The notes below the pieces were generated by a model. It did no database searches. It was not told where the DNA came from and worked only from the letters and a program-made list of their open reading frames with translations. From Typhlomys cinereus (Eukaryota > Chordata > Mammalia > Rodentia > Platacanthomyidae): DNA of 64,000 nt. Position numbers and translations under genes: made by a program. Of this stretch, positions 22,657 to 33,712 are shown piece by piece (within the stretch, counting starts at the first letter, position 1; every line of letters begins with the position of its first letter). Location of the stretch: assembly GCA_023101885.1 (NCBI GenBank), contig JALPQD010000207.1:3089341-3153340 (forward strand), written 5' to 3'.

Positions 22657-23574
22657 TTGCACAGAAGTGGAATAGATGAACTTTAACTGTGTGTTGATCC
22701 TGAGAGCACGGAGACTCTGATCGGGGGCTCTTCCTTTCCCTTCTCCCCAAACAGATCTCTTGTCGTCCATCACTATACGACTCTCTGTGTCCAGTGGCTG
22801 TGGGGCCTTTCTTACAGACAAAGATAGGATGAGTCTACAAGATATAGCCAGGCCCAACCTTTTCAAACACCAGGCAAAGACCAGGCTTCCTACTCCATAT
22901 CGCACATCCTCTGTAGAAGATTCTACAATGTACAGATGTACACCAAAGACACAAATCATGAAAAAGGCATGGATGCTTTCCAAGTCACACACCTGCTCAG
23001 GATCCTTCATCATTCACCAATAAGAAAATGCTTCCTCTAAAATCCATTCATATTTGGTTCCTTAACCAAATAGGTATGTGTAGCTCCAGTTCCATTTAAA
23101 AAAATAGAATTAATTTTGGGGACCACATTCAAGCAATTTGACAGTTCTTTTTTGTTAATTGTTTTTTTTTTTTGTGAAATTTGCAGTATTCATGGACATG
23201 TTTTCCACTGTAAACGAAGTGCCTTTGTTGTCTTGGGCGGACTCACTGAGCTATTGAGAGCACAGTCACATGAATCTACCTTGCTTTGATGTTCAGAAAC
23301 TTTGATAACATTAATCTCTTACACAAACTGGACATAAGCCAGTGTTTATAGGTCTGTACAGAAGAACAGGCTGTTATAACAAAGTACACAGCAATATTTC
23401 AGCTAATTGATTGCATACCATATGGAATCTTTCTCCTCTGATAAGAAGTTTATATAGAGGAAAAAGTGCTTATTTGGAGTCTGACATAAGGACTGCAGTG
23501 GTCCTCTCGGTATTTTATAGCTTCGCTTGTGATGGATGTTACCCATACATTACCAAAGGTAGAGAATATTTTGA
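22657..23574. other. Unique sequence
   Basis: The minus frame at 22654-23013 (119 codons) overlaps a + frame of 87 codons. Neither shows a family motif, and the minus frame lacks supporting splice signals that I can see. Confidence 0.4.
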
Positions 23575-23822
23575 TCTGGTCACGTGTTCATGTGTGTGGG
23601 TGCTGGTCCTTGCTTTACCTCTTGTTGGAGGCAAGGTCTCTTTGAATGCCTGTGAATGTTGGGTGGCACAGGAACTTCTGGGGAAGTTCCCATCTTTTTA
23701 TGGGAATATTTAAGATTAGATGCAAGTTAACACATCTGCTTTTGCATAGTTTCCAGGGATTTTTATCTCTGGTCTTCAGGGTTGCACAGTAAGCACTTTA
23801 CCTACTAGGACAGCTCTCCTAC
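23575..23822 (-). mobile_element. Old B4-type SINE
   Basis: 'ttggaggcaaggtctctttgaatgcc' (B1 antisense end) and 'tccagggatttttatctctggtcttcagggttgcacagtaagcactttacctactaggacagctctcc' (ID head antisense) preserve the B4 order. Confidence 0.6.
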
Positions 23823-23924
23823 TCAGTGAGAGTGTTTTCAAATGGTTTATGTAAGATTTTAGATTGTTCATCCAAGAGAGGCATTCAGAGAAATAAGATT
23901 TATGTCATAGTTAGGTACAGGATT

Positions 23925-24330
23925 GAACTTGACAATTGAGGGTTTCAGTTCTGGGCACATTTGTAGAGAATTAGTACTTCAGTTAAGCCCAGAGCAAACC
24001 TATAGGAGATCGTTCAGTTGATGGGGAAGGTCTAGCCCATGGTGGGTAGGATCAGCCACCAAGCAGGTGAATAAGATGGAAGGAACTGTTTGAGAAAGAG
24101 GGCATCTTGTGTATGCTTGGCCAGATGTGCTGGTCTGGCAAGTAAGGATTGTCCCTCTCTCAGCTGTTATGTGGATATGATGTGGCCACTTCTCTCAGCC
24201 CTAGTGTTCATGTGAGCTCTCCTGCCAAGCTGGATAAGGAACTGTAACTAGAAATTATAAGAGAGAATAAATGCCTTGTTCCCTCAAACCATTTGATGTT
24301 GATTTTATCAGGTGAACTGCCCCAATCTAT
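23925..24330 (+). mobile_element. URR1-like element, copy 1 of 4
   Basis: 'aacttgacaattgagggtttcagttctgggcac', 'agcccagagcaaacctataggag', 'gaaggtctagcccatggtgggtaggatc', 'ggtctggcaagtaaggattgtccctctctcag' and a closing 'gttccctcaaaccatttgatgttga'. The same order occurs at 46039 (plus) and at 25803 and 59192 (minus). Confidence 0.65.
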
Positions 24331-24869
24331 GTGATTCTAAGATTTCCTAACACAATTTATAGTATAAACAGTAATAATTTCAGCCTCTGTATTAATTTCC
24401 AAATGTGCTGGTCTTATGTGATCAGATTAAATTTCTTATTGTTACTGCATAGAGTTTAATACCAGTTTATGCACATAAAATCCTTTCATATAATCTTTTA
24501 ATGGAAGAGACTCAAATCTTCAGAACTCAGCACTTCACCTAGGTTTCTATACATAATAACTAGTTGCACTTTGGGTCTTGATAATTAATCCCACTCATTT
24601 CAATATACTTGGTTTATAGATGAACTTATTAGTCATCTAAAACTTTTAGAACATTCCATAGAACTGTATTTTCCCTTGATCACTATGGGTTGAGATGCTC
24701 ACGTTATACATACAATTATTTAGTTGTGTCACATCTAGGCAGAAACAACTGATGGATGGAATAAAAATAAAAAGCATTAGAAAATGTCTATTTCCTATTA
24801 ATGCCAAATCACCATGATGGCTGGATGTAATGTGTCAACCAATTAGTTCTGAATGTATATGCATTTGTG
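24331..24869. other. Unique A+T-rich sequence
   Basis: No feature is recognised. Confidence 0.4.
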
Positions 24870-25110
24870 TATGCTTAGAAGCATGCATGATTAGATTCAT
24901 GCATGCCTAAATACACACATGCTCACATATGTGCATACCTAGCTACATGTCTGCTTAGTTACATGCATGCTTACAGACATGCTTAGATATGTATATAATA
25001 GATATATATGATAGATACATATTACACATGTACAAATTACATATATGTAAGCATATGTAATATAGATGTATACATTCTTAGATATGTGTATGCTTAGATA
25101 CATACCTTTT
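24870..25110. repeat. Degenerate minisatellite, 'tacatgcatgcttaga' type
   Basis: Imperfect units of about 16-18 bases around 'atgcttaga(t)acatg' recur some ten times, with TATA-rich stretches at 24990-25060. Confidence 0.75.
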
Positions 25111-25294
25111 TGATTCAGCTAAGAGCAGTCTTGATGATTTTGGTGTTCTCATAGGATGATGACAACTTAAATGACATACAATCTCTTTTGTCCTGTTTTT
25201 AGCTTTTAAAAATACAGTAGAATACATATGCAGTATGTGTGTATGCACATGTGTGTACAATAGCATGAGGAGGATTTTTTCAGAAGCTGGCCAG

Positions 25295-25510
25295 TCTTTT
25301 GTGTTGTTTTAAGACAGGATCTCTTATGACATTGTGCTCACCAAGTAAGCTAGGCTGACTGGCCAGTGAGCCCTAAAGATCTGCGCATTTCCATACCTCT
25401 GCATTGGGATTTAAACATGTACCACCTTGCCTGACTTTTTATGGAGCCTCTGGAGATTGGATGCAAATTCTCATGTTTGCAAGGCAAGCACCCCATCTTC
25501 TTAGCTTTGA
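25295..25510 (-). mobile_element. B4-type SINE
   Basis: 'gttttaagacaggatctcttatgacattgtgctcacc' and 'taggctgactggccagtgagccc' are antisense B1. 'tggagattggatgcaaattctcatgtttgcaaggcaagcacc' is the antisense ID head. Confidence 0.75.
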
Positions 25511-25802
25511 GGACAAGGCACATTTACCCTATTATTGATATAATTTTTCTACTGAGTGTCAATATCAAATTCTTTGCATCAAAATGAGAATTGTGTTCTC
25601 TTCCTCAGATCTTCCTTGCCTTCTCCAAGGAGTCACACTTCCTTGCTTTGCTTTCTTTCCCTGGATACTCATGTGTGGATGTATCAAGCTTTGTGGTCCA
25701 AGCTTTCATAGTACATCTTCAACTCCTTGGCACTCTCTACTAGTATCCTGCACCAAGACGGTATCCTGCATGACCTGCTTCAGTTAGCCTGCATGGTTAC
25801 TC

Positions 25803-26195
25803 ATGAAATGATGACAAAACAGCTTAAGGGAACAAGGGTTTATTTTATCTTATGACTACCCAGTTACAGTTCTTAGTCCAGCTTGGCAGGAGAACATGCA
25901 CCATCACCAAAGGGCCGAAGAAACTGGCTGCTCCATATTTATGTAACAATTGAGAAAAGGATAATTCTCACTTGCCAGAACAGCATATATGGCAAGTATA
26001 CATAAGAATGTCAACTTCCTTAACCAGCTCCCTGTATTTTATTCACCTGCCCAGGGCCTAGTCCCGCCCACCATGAGATGGATATCAACTAGACAATCTC
26101 TTGCAGGTTTGCTCTGGACTTAATTCATTACAAATTCTCTACAAATGTGACCAGAACTCAAACTACAACCATCAAATGGACACCTGTATCTAACA
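25803..26195 (-). mobile_element. URR1-like element, copy 2 of 4
   Basis: It begins 'aaacagcttaagggaacaagggtttatttt' and carries 'gtccagcttggcaggagaac', 'cagggcctagtcccgcccacca' and 'cttgcaggtttgctctggacttaattcattacaaattctc'. It is the inverse of the element at 23925. Confidence 0.65.
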
Positions 26196-26462
26196 ATGCC
26201 ATGACTCTTCTTTGTAAACTCTTTAGATTGAGAACTGTAATACTGCCAGCATTTCAGGAATTCTAATCCACAAAGATGGAATCATTGCATATTTTGACAA
26301 ACATTCTGAAGGAAACAAATACCATAGCAAGATTCGGGATGGCAAGGCTGTCTACTGTAAATGGAAGAAGAGGTGCATGTGGATAAATATACTGAGGACA
26401 ATGGTCAGCAGAGGTGGAGTGGTGAATGAGACCACTCCAGGGAAGACAACAGGCATGGCACC

Positions 26463-26850
26463 TTTTTAAAAATTTTTTTTCTTTTTTTCTACTGTTACAA
26501 TCATATTGGGTATTCATCCCATCTTCTCTTCTTCCTTTTTCCCCTAAATCCCCTCCTTTCCCATTACCATTCTCTCCCATTCCCTCCAACCCTACTTGTG
26601 TGCTTCTATGGACCCCGGGTTCATCTGACCTGTGTACTCCTGTGGGGGCTCCATGGTATATCAAGTTACCTCTCTTCAGGCTACACCACTGATATGTACA
26701 TTTCCCTTCACTAATCCAAAGGTTTCCACTGTAAGTGCCCATTCTATGGATATAGTAACAGCTATCAACAGAGTACTTTGATGTACTGTCTTCCTACCTA
26801 TAGGTTTATTGGCTGTCTTCCCTACTGATTTTTTTCCTCCCCCCATTTTT
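26463..26850 (-). mobile_element. L1 3' UTR, older type, antisense
   Basis: A poly(T)-rich start, a pyrimidine run, then 'ttctatggaccccgggttcatctgacctgtgtactcctgtgggggctcc' give the antisense of the tail type at 4080-4322. Confidence 0.65.
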
Positions 26851-27464
26851 AATAGGTTCTTGTCCTAGTTTATAGTAATAGGAAAAATACCCTTCTGACA
26901 AGTGGGTCTTGATCCAATCAGAAAACTGTCAATTGTCTCCTTGATAATCATGCCACTATTACACTGGTGGTCACCTGTTGCCACAGTGATTTATACTGTA
27001 ACTTACAGATTTCATGCTGTTGATGAGGCTTGTGATTATTTCTCTCCCCCAGTAACTTCTAAAATATTCTCTGGTACTGTGTAAACTATCCAGTAAGAAG
27101 AAAGTCCACAGACTAGTTTTGGTTGATATATTTTGCCCATGGTTTATGATCCATTTGTGTTGGATCTTCAGTAATAGGGTCTTCCTGACAGTTTTTGCAG
27201 AGCAGCCAAGAACAATGGCAAAAGCCTATAATGTTTGGAAGCCTTTAAGACTTCTCTGACCAAAACATTTTATCCGGAAGTGCCACATTCCTGTTACTGC
27301 TAGTATAATTTTGTCCTGGGTCAGGCATGCTACCTTTGAGCTGAAAGTAGAATGCAGATCTCAGTAGGACTGAACACTGGTAAGAAGAGGAGTACTCACT
27401 GTACTGAAGCTGTAATGCTGGAAGAAACAGGCGCAATTTGTGTTATCTGTGTTTATCACTGTTG
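26851..27464. other. Possible L1 3' UTR continuation
   Basis: The sequence after the pyrimidine run may continue the antisense L1 3' UTR, but I cannot align it to another copy here. No gene is seen. Confidence 0.35.
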
Positions 27465-27690
27465 TTCATAATAGTCAACTCATGCTCAGTGGGTAGAAAC
27501 TGTTGTGCATGTGCATAACAGACTGCTTTTTGGTCATAAAGAAGACTGGCATGATGTCAGTACGTGGAAATGATGGGAGTGGATGGAGATCATCATCTCA
27601 GTGAAATAATCCAGACTCAGAAGATAAATACCATGTTTTCCCTCGTATGTCAAATTTACATTTTAAAAGAGTATAGAAAGAATTATTTTG
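27465..27690 (+). mobile_element. Old L1 ORF2 3' fragment
   Basis: 'gttgttcataatagtcaactcatgctcagtgggtagaaactg' and 'gtgaaataatccagactcagaagataaataccatgttttccctcgtatgtc' follow the conserved order of the L1 ORF2 end and early 3' UTR. It is highly decayed. Confidence 0.65.
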
Positions 27691-27969
27691 GAGTGAGAGT
27701 GAAGAAAATGCAGTGAGCATGTGCACGCATGGAATGATTATATACATTCCATTTCCTACACCTAAAATATAATCAGGAAAGTTAGAAAGACAGGTTTATA
27801 GCATATTCCTGTAGGTTCTTTATATGAAATCAATTATCTCCTGCATATGGTGGTACAGGTGAGTGTGAAGTGGGAGATGGTGGGTTAATGGGCTCAAGGG
27901 CCTTGTCAGGATTGCCTAAGCATCACAGTGACCAGAGAGTTCGAGTAACATTGGCTCAGAACGCAATCA

Positions 27970-28290
27970 GGGGCTGAGAAGATGGCTCAGCAGTGAGGAG
28001 GTTCACCACACAAGCCTGACAACCTGAGTTCTCTGCTCATATAGATGCTGGAATGTGATAGGCTGCATCTGACATCCCAGTGCTCCCAGGTCAGCTGGAA
28101 GCTCACAGGTCAGCAAACCCAGAATTCGCAGAGCAGCAGAAATAAGAGAAAACATGAGTTGGAAAGAGAAAATTGATTCTTGGAAGTTGTCTTCTGACCT
28201 ACACATGCATGTAGTACACAGACACAGGCACACATGTAACACTTATGTGCTTGTTCACACACCCTCTGCACACACATACAAACAAACTAA
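27970..28290 (+). mobile_element. B4/RSINE-like SINE
   Basis: The head is ggggctgagaagatggctcagcagtgagg, the B-box remnant 'gacaacctgagttctctgctc', and the CA-rich end begins near 28200 (cacatgcatgtagtacacagacaca). It is full length. Confidence 0.75.
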
Positions 28291-30239
28291 AAATATAGTC
28301 AGTTAATCTGTTTGACCATTTTCCCCAGAGATGAGGAACTGTCGAAGTTGCCCCAGAAAAGGAAGATGGCAGAGGCTAGTGAAACTGGGCATTGGAACAC
28401 CAGGGAAGGGATGAATGACAGAGAACTTTTGGGTTTCACATTGAGCACAGAGAATGTGCCTGGATTTGATTTGCCTTTGGTCTCCCTTTTACCTTCCATT
28501 GCATATATTCCATCAGGAATGCTTCACACTCATAAACAAGCATGAAACATTTCCTTCCACAGGAAGAATAATTCAACATTGAGCAAGTTAGAAAAAGAAT
28601 TGCCTTCAAAGAACTTACATGTTGGATTCATGTTTTATTGTCTTATCTGACTGCATTGATGTGGTCACTCATCACTTCCTCAAGACCCAATAGTCATTCC
28701 TATGCTATTTTGGGGGTTCTAGGTTTTCTGTTAGTCTAACTGCAGAACCAAATATACAGAATACTGCATCAAAGCTGAGATGTGATCTGTCTTGTGGATG
28801 ACCATGTGGGTGTGCATGTGTGAGTATGTGTGCATGAGGGTGTATGCAAATGTGTGTACATGTGAGTATGTGTGTGCAGCATGTTTGTAGTATGCATGTT
28901 TTGTATGAATGGCTAACCTAGTCTCATTCTTTCTCATAACCTGGATTTTACTCACTACCGATGGTGATCTATTGCCAACAATGTACATGGACTCCACAGT
29001 GTTAGTACCTTATACACAAACAGATGGGTGATTGTGTTGATGGCACTGTGGAAGGTGGGGACAGGGGTTACTGCTTTTCTTACCATCTTACACATGAATT
29101 ATAAATTTCAGGGATGTTGTCATAGAAGGGCTAGGGTCTGAGTACAGCCTTCCAGCAGACTTATATCCTTGCCAGAGAGACGAGGAACCAAAGAGCATTG
29201 CTGGCACAAGTCTATAGCCGGGTACAGGTTAAGGAAGAAAGCAGCACACTAGCGTGTCTGTGTGGCTTCAGCCCTGGAGTGTGAGTCATAAGGTGGGTCA
29301 GGCAAATGAGTCTGAGGTGACAGAAGCAGAAAAGAAGCAGCAGCATTCAGGGAAAGCCTGGCCATTGGAGGCCCTTGGAGCTTGCCGCCTCCCTACAGCC
29401 AGCTCATCCTTCCAGAGAGTTCTACATGAATAGACAATGACTTGCCAACACAAGCATGGAACCCAACCAAAGGGCAAAGCTGCACAATGTCAGCCAGGTC
29501 CAGGCCCCAGGCTGACAGCTGCCTTCCAGCCAGCCCCAGAGAGGAGGCTTAAGGAACTCTCCAGAAGGAAAGCTTGCTGTATGCAAGACAGCAATAAAGT
29601 GACTTATATCTGGTCTCCAATTATATGCATTTCGATCAGGCTTGGCTGTTCAGAAGCAGACATATAACTGGAATGAAAGTACATTTAGTTCTTCCAATTC
29701 TGTGCTTGCTACATGCCAGAGGTACATAACACTGAAAGCTATAGAACTGTTCAACAAACAAACCAAGTCCTGATTAAATAGACAGAAATGGAACAATCCT
29801 CACCAGCCCTCCATATTGTCTGCATTGGCAGGAGTCTGTCAGCTCCTGCCAGGTCTCTGCATAAGCTGCTCTGAGGGTCAACGGACACACAGCATAGTGA
29901 TCTTGACCTTCAAGACCTGCTGAGCTTCCAGCTCCTGATTTTTCTGAGTGTTTTCTGGTTGGGTTCCTGTCTCCAATTTAGTGTTGCCTGGGAAAGAACT
30001 GTATGGCAGCTTCAATGACTGAGATTCGAAGAAACAGCCTGAATTGCAGAATGGGGCCTACCCTGAACTTTTAAAACAGAAAGATGCCTTGCTACATGGT
30101 ATCTCCATGTATCTCCATGAACTTAATGCTGAGGTTTATACCACAATAGCATTTTGTCAGTGAACTTCAGAAATGGTTACTTTGAGGAAAGACTATTATA
30201 ATTCCAGATTGTATTTCAAAGTAACCCATAAGTGGAACC
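28291..30239. other. Unique sequence with one GT-rich patch
   Basis: Nearly 2 kb carries no recognisable repeat except GT/CATG-rich DNA at 28797-28890. Frames of 76-88 codons show no motif. This is the longest repeat-poor stretch in the left half. Confidence 0.4.
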
Positions 30240-30645
30240 AGTTAGATGGATGTATAGGTAGGTAGATGGGGAATAGTTAGCTTGATAGAAAATAGTTAGA
30301 AAATTGATAGGTAGATAGGATATAGGCAAGTGGACAGTTGATAGGTATGTGGTTCGATGATAGGGATAGAGAGATAGCAGATATTTAGATAAATATATAC
30401 ATAAATGATGATGTATGATAGATAAATGATAGATAGTTGATATATATGTGTAGTTAGACGATAGATATATGATATTTAGAAAGGAAAATAATAGAAAGAT
30501 GATAGATATTTGCACAGCTAGATAGATGATAGACGGTTAACCAATATGTAGTTAAAGGATCTAAATATAGATTGACATATAACAGATATTTGGATAGAAG
30601 ATAGATGGATAGATAGATAGAAGATAATTAATAGACAGGTAGTAG
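30240..30645. repeat. Degenerate (GATA/GATG)n array
   Basis: About 400 bases of GATA, GGTA, GATG and TAGA units are interrupted by short A+T-rich segments. The cleanest unit block is at 30600-30625. Confidence 0.85.
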
Positions 30646-31037
30646 GTACATTTCTGATAAATAAATTCAAGAAGGCATTTGTAGTGGTCATTCACACAAT
30701 GATTATGGAAAGAATTCAATGTAAGGTTTGGGGTATGATTGGTACCCTAATGGAGACATCCTATTAAGTTATGACATCTGTAGATTTGGAACTAAATCTG
30801 ATATTGGTAAGTTAAAAGTTGGAGTTGCCTATTGAAGTCCAGAGAAGGCCTGCTGTCTCTCTTGGGAATAGTACAGACTGTGCCCAGGAGATTGAGGGAG
30901 TGAATCATAGGAGACACCTATGGCTGGAGGCAGGAGAAGCTTCTGGAAAGATATAGTGGCAACCTAGAATGGAGAGTGGTACTGGGCCGTGGAAATTAAC
31001 TGATGTCAGAAAAAACCATGGTTGGAGAACAGCTGTT
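30646..31037. other. Unique sequence
   Basis: No feature is recognised. Confidence 0.4.
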
Positions 31038-31372
31038 GTGTTAGTTACCTTTCTCATCACTGCAAACAAATGCCCGAGAAGCAACAATTCGGAGAAAGAG
31101 TCTATTTAAGGCAAGGTTCTTGGCATGGCTGGGGAGACAGGAAAGGTAGGACTCCAGGACTTCCTGGTTGTTACCATGGAAGCAGACAGATTCAGAGCTT
31201 GAGTTTGACTAGAGGCCATAAATTGATTCCCAGCGACCCACTCTACAGTGGGGCCCCACCTCTTAAAGCTTCCACAGCCTCTACAACCTGGGAGCAAGTG
31301 CTTAAACACCTGAGCCTATGGGGGAACATTTCCAATCTAAACCTTAATAGCCATTGAATCTGGGGTTTGTTT
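31038..31372 (-). mobile_element. URR1/Charlie-like element, second type
   Basis: 'gttagttacctttctcatcactgcaaacaaatgcc', 'gtggggccccacctcttaaagcttccacagcc' and 'cacctgagcctatgggggaacatttccaatctaaacc' form the antisense of the element at 18655. Confidence 0.7.
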
Positions 31373-32183
31373 TAAAAGAGGTAAAGAATCTAGATCCAGC
31401 CTGGGAGATGACCATCAAGTCTGTGGCTAGTAGCTACCAAAAGTTTGAGAAGTCAAAAGCTCATGTGAGGCAGAAGACACTGGGGATAAAAACAAACTTC
31501 TGAAATCCCATAGGAACCAGAAGAAAGGGGAATGAAGAGGGAGAAAGAAAAACTTACTTTGGATAAGCAGTCCATAACTTGAGTCTAAGAGTCAGCCTAT
31601 GTAAGGGACTACTAGTAAAATTAAATAGAGACTGAAATGAGATGTCTCACTTACAGAAAGCTAAACCTTTCTATGCATTATTTTATCCCACATGTTGAAG
31701 ATTGTATCATAAATCCTTCCTGTATTAAACTTAGTAGAAAAATAATGAGAATTGGTTCTAGGACCTTTGAAAATAGGCACTGAAATTATGCCGGTTTCAT
31801 TTTAAGGACATAAAGATTAAGCACAAGAATTCCTCACCGGGGACTTCCTGTAACACCCAGCAGGGGGCACATCTGGAGCTGAAAAGTGATTTGAAAGCAA
31901 ATCAACAGTTAGGTGGCAGAAGGTTAGACATGGGTGAAGAGATGATTTGTGAAGTGGAGGGCAGGGAGCAGAAGCATCTTTGCAGCCTGAAAAGGAAAAA
32001 GCATGAAAAGACCATAAAAGGTTCAAAAGTATGGAAACAGTAGTGAATGTGCAGTTGAGGTGGAGAGAGATGAAAATCATGTGGAACAATATTTGAAAAG
32101 ACACTGCTAGGAATTTCTTGATATTATGTATAAATTGAAAGAGAATAGCTAAAAAGCAGAATGAAATTAAATGTAAAGGGGAG
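31373..32183. other. Unique purine-rich sequence
   Basis: No repeat is recognised. The + strand is A/G-rich in several patches. A 95-codon minus frame (31817-32104) shows no motif. Confidence 0.4.
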
Positions 32184-32516
32184 GGGTTTAAGAGAGGCTT
32201 AGAGGTTAAAGCTTTTGCCTCACAAGCAAAAGGATCTGAGTTTGGATCCCAGATTTCTTATAAAAATGTCAGCTGGAAATGGAGCCTGGGAAAACCCACA
32301 GCAAAGCAATAAGGAGGTAGATCAAGCAAGGATGACTCCCAATGTCACCCTTGGGCTTCCACAGGACACACAGTGACTCTGATACACACACCCACACATA
32401 CCTATACCCATACTTACCTTCCTACCCAAACATTCACACACACACACACACACACACATACACGCACACACACACACGCACACAAAAATGTGTGTGCACA
32501 CACATATATACTCACA
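32184..32516 (+). mobile_element. Family A SINE with CA tail
   Basis: 'gaggcttagaggttaaagcttttgcctcacaagcaaaaggatctgagtttggatccc', 'cagcaaagcaataaggaggtag', 'gatgactcccaatgtcacccttgggcttccacagg', and a CA/CACG tail from about 32433. The very 5' end is altered. Confidence 0.85.
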
Positions 32517-32545
32517 AAGAAAGAAAGGAAGAAAAATAAAATGGA

Positions 32546-32742
32546 GGGGTGCCAACAAGACACCTTGGCAGGTAGTATGGTTGTTCATAAACCATGTAAC
32601 CTGAGCTCCATCCCAGGAAGCCCAAGTGGGAGAGTCTGAATTCCTAAAGTTGTCCTCTGACCTCCACCCCTGTGCCTTGGCATTCTCTCTCTGTCTCTCT
32701 ATCTCAAATAAATAAAGAGGCAAATACTTAAAAAAGAAAATG
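32546..32742 (+). mobile_element. Family B SINE (CT-box, AATA tail)
   Basis: A tRNA-like head is followed by 'gtcctctgacctccacccctgtgccttggcattc', a CTCTCTCTGTCTCTCTATCTC box and 'aaataaataaa'. The same plan occurs at 38716, 53191 and 57809. Confidence 0.75.
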
Positions 32743-32810
32743 AAAGTATGCATACCAAGATCAGAGGAAATAATTAAAGGTAGAGAGAGTTAAAAGAAGT
32801 CAAAGTAATT

Positions 32811-32830
32811 AAATCCTATATATTTCTTTT
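32811..32830 (+). repeat. Target-site duplication, copy 1 of 3
   Basis: The 20-mer aaatcctatatatttctttt recurs exactly at 33661-33680, and its first 18 bases recur at 33982-33999. The three copies bracket an L1 fragment and a SINE. Confidence 0.95.
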
Positions 32831-32991
32831 ACTCCCACTTTGTCTTCAAGGTCTGAAATTCTGTTTTCTGCTTCGTTAGTTCTGCTGATAAGACTCTCTG
32901 TTGAGTTCTGGGTTGAAGATAACTTGTCTTTTAGTTCAGTTTTGAACTCTGCTTGAGTATGTTTTAACTGCTCTATGCCTGTTTTTGTTTC

Positions 32992-33249
32992 TTAAACTGT
33001 TTTTCTCAACTCCTCCAAGTGTCTGTTGTTTTCCTCTTCAAAGCGACTGATGCAGTTATTTAATTCCTCCTGGATTTCCTCTTTCATAGTATTTAACATG
33101 GTAATGATCATGTTTTGAAAGTTGTTATCCTGGGTCAGGCTTTCTTGGCCATTTTCCGTGGGCTTGTTCTGGCTGAAGTCTATCATTATAGGGTTAATTC
33201 CTTCAGTGGTAGATTTGTTTACTTGGGTGTTGTTTCTCGTGGTTTGCAC
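32992..33249 (-). pseudogene. L1 ORF1 N-terminal fragment
   Basis: The 85-codon frame is polar, Asn/Gln/Glu-rich and passes into heptad-type sequence (MLNTMKEEIQEELN..., then EEENNRHLEELRK), as in the N-terminal and coiled-coil part of rodent L1 ORF1p. One TAA stop at 32992-32994 breaks it. Beyond the stop the frame stays open for about 55 more codons with a recognisable L1 ORF1 coiled-coil end. The RNA-recognition and C-terminal domains are missing, so it cannot make a working chaperone. Confidence 0.8.
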
Positions 33250-33325
33250 TTTGCCTTGGGCATCATCGTTTTAACTCTTAAGACCTTTCAATTTCTGTGC
33301 GTTTTTCACTGAAGTGAATTATTTG

Positions 33326-33660
33326 GCCTGGGGTTTTGGGGTTGGGTGGGGGCGGAGCTTACCTAGGTCGTGCTGAATCCCGGCTGGACTGCGCACATCC
33401 TGGGTCGCGGGTTGGGGAAAGGGAGGATGTGGCAGGCGGTGGGGCGCTATTTAATCTCGGGCAGCTGGAGCATGGCCTGGGGTGGGGGTCCTCCTGGCCC
33501 TGCGCAGCTCCGGCTCCGCTCCGGCTGGCTGGTGGGAGGAGCTGGGTCCATTGGGCTGCCTGGGGTTCTGGGGGTGGGACGGGGGCAGAGCTTATCTAGG
33601 TCGAGGTGAGTCCCAGCTGGACTGTGCATGTCCTGGGGGCGGGGGAGTGGGGAAAGGGGA
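33326..33660 (-). promoter_or_regulatory. L1 5' UTR promoter monomers (period about 232 bp)
   Basis: A block starting gcctggggtt at 33326 is repeated at 33558, giving one full 232-bp unit and one partial unit of about 103 bp. Shared landmarks are '(gggg)cagagctta(t/c)ctaggtcg', 'tcccagctggactg' and 'tggggaaaggg'. It is CpG-rich in an otherwise CpG-poor window. Mouse L1s also use tandem 5' monomers as promoters, and by analogy this is a promoter array reading leftward. Whether it is active is unknown. Confidence 0.75.
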
Positions 33661-33680
33661 AAATCCTATATATTTCTTTT
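33661..33680 (+). repeat. Target-site duplication, copy 2 of 3
   Basis: It is identical to 32811-32830. It serves as the right TSD of the L1 fragment and, in its first 18 bases, as the left TSD of the SINE to its right. Confidence 0.95.
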
Positions 33681-33712
33681 AAAAATTTTTTAAATTTATT
33701 TTGTGTGTGTGT

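Larger units (their letters stand above)
32831..33660 (-). mobile_element. L1 5' fragment: 5' UTR plus ORF1 start, no 3' end
   Basis: Read on the minus strand, it has a GC-rich 5' UTR of tandem monomers (33660 to 33326), a short leader, then ORF1 from the ATG at 33249. ORF1 runs 85 codons to a stop at 32992, after which the same frame continues into the coiled-coil region (residues like ENRISDLEDKVG near 32850) up to the insertion edge. ORF1 normally encodes an RNA-binding trimeric coiled-coil protein of about 350-370 residues, so only the N-terminal part is here. There is no ORF2, 3' UTR or poly(A). Exact 20-bp TSDs flank it, and the right target reads TTTT/AAAA, the L1 endonuclease site. 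This is an unusual 3'-truncated insertion. Confidence 0.85.

Noticed and set aside
22654..23023. 119-codon minus and 87-codon plus frames as an exon
   Set aside because: There is no recognisable motif, both strands are open at once, and no splice or start context stands out.
24870..25110. Repeated units as a CRISPR array
   Set aside because: Units are contiguous and degenerate with no unique spacers; this is a minisatellite.
33336..33682. GC-rich plus-strand frames (66-87 codons) as a CpG-island first exon
   Set aside because: The GC-rich block is explained by tandem L1 5' UTR monomers within an L1 fragment bounded by exact TSDs.
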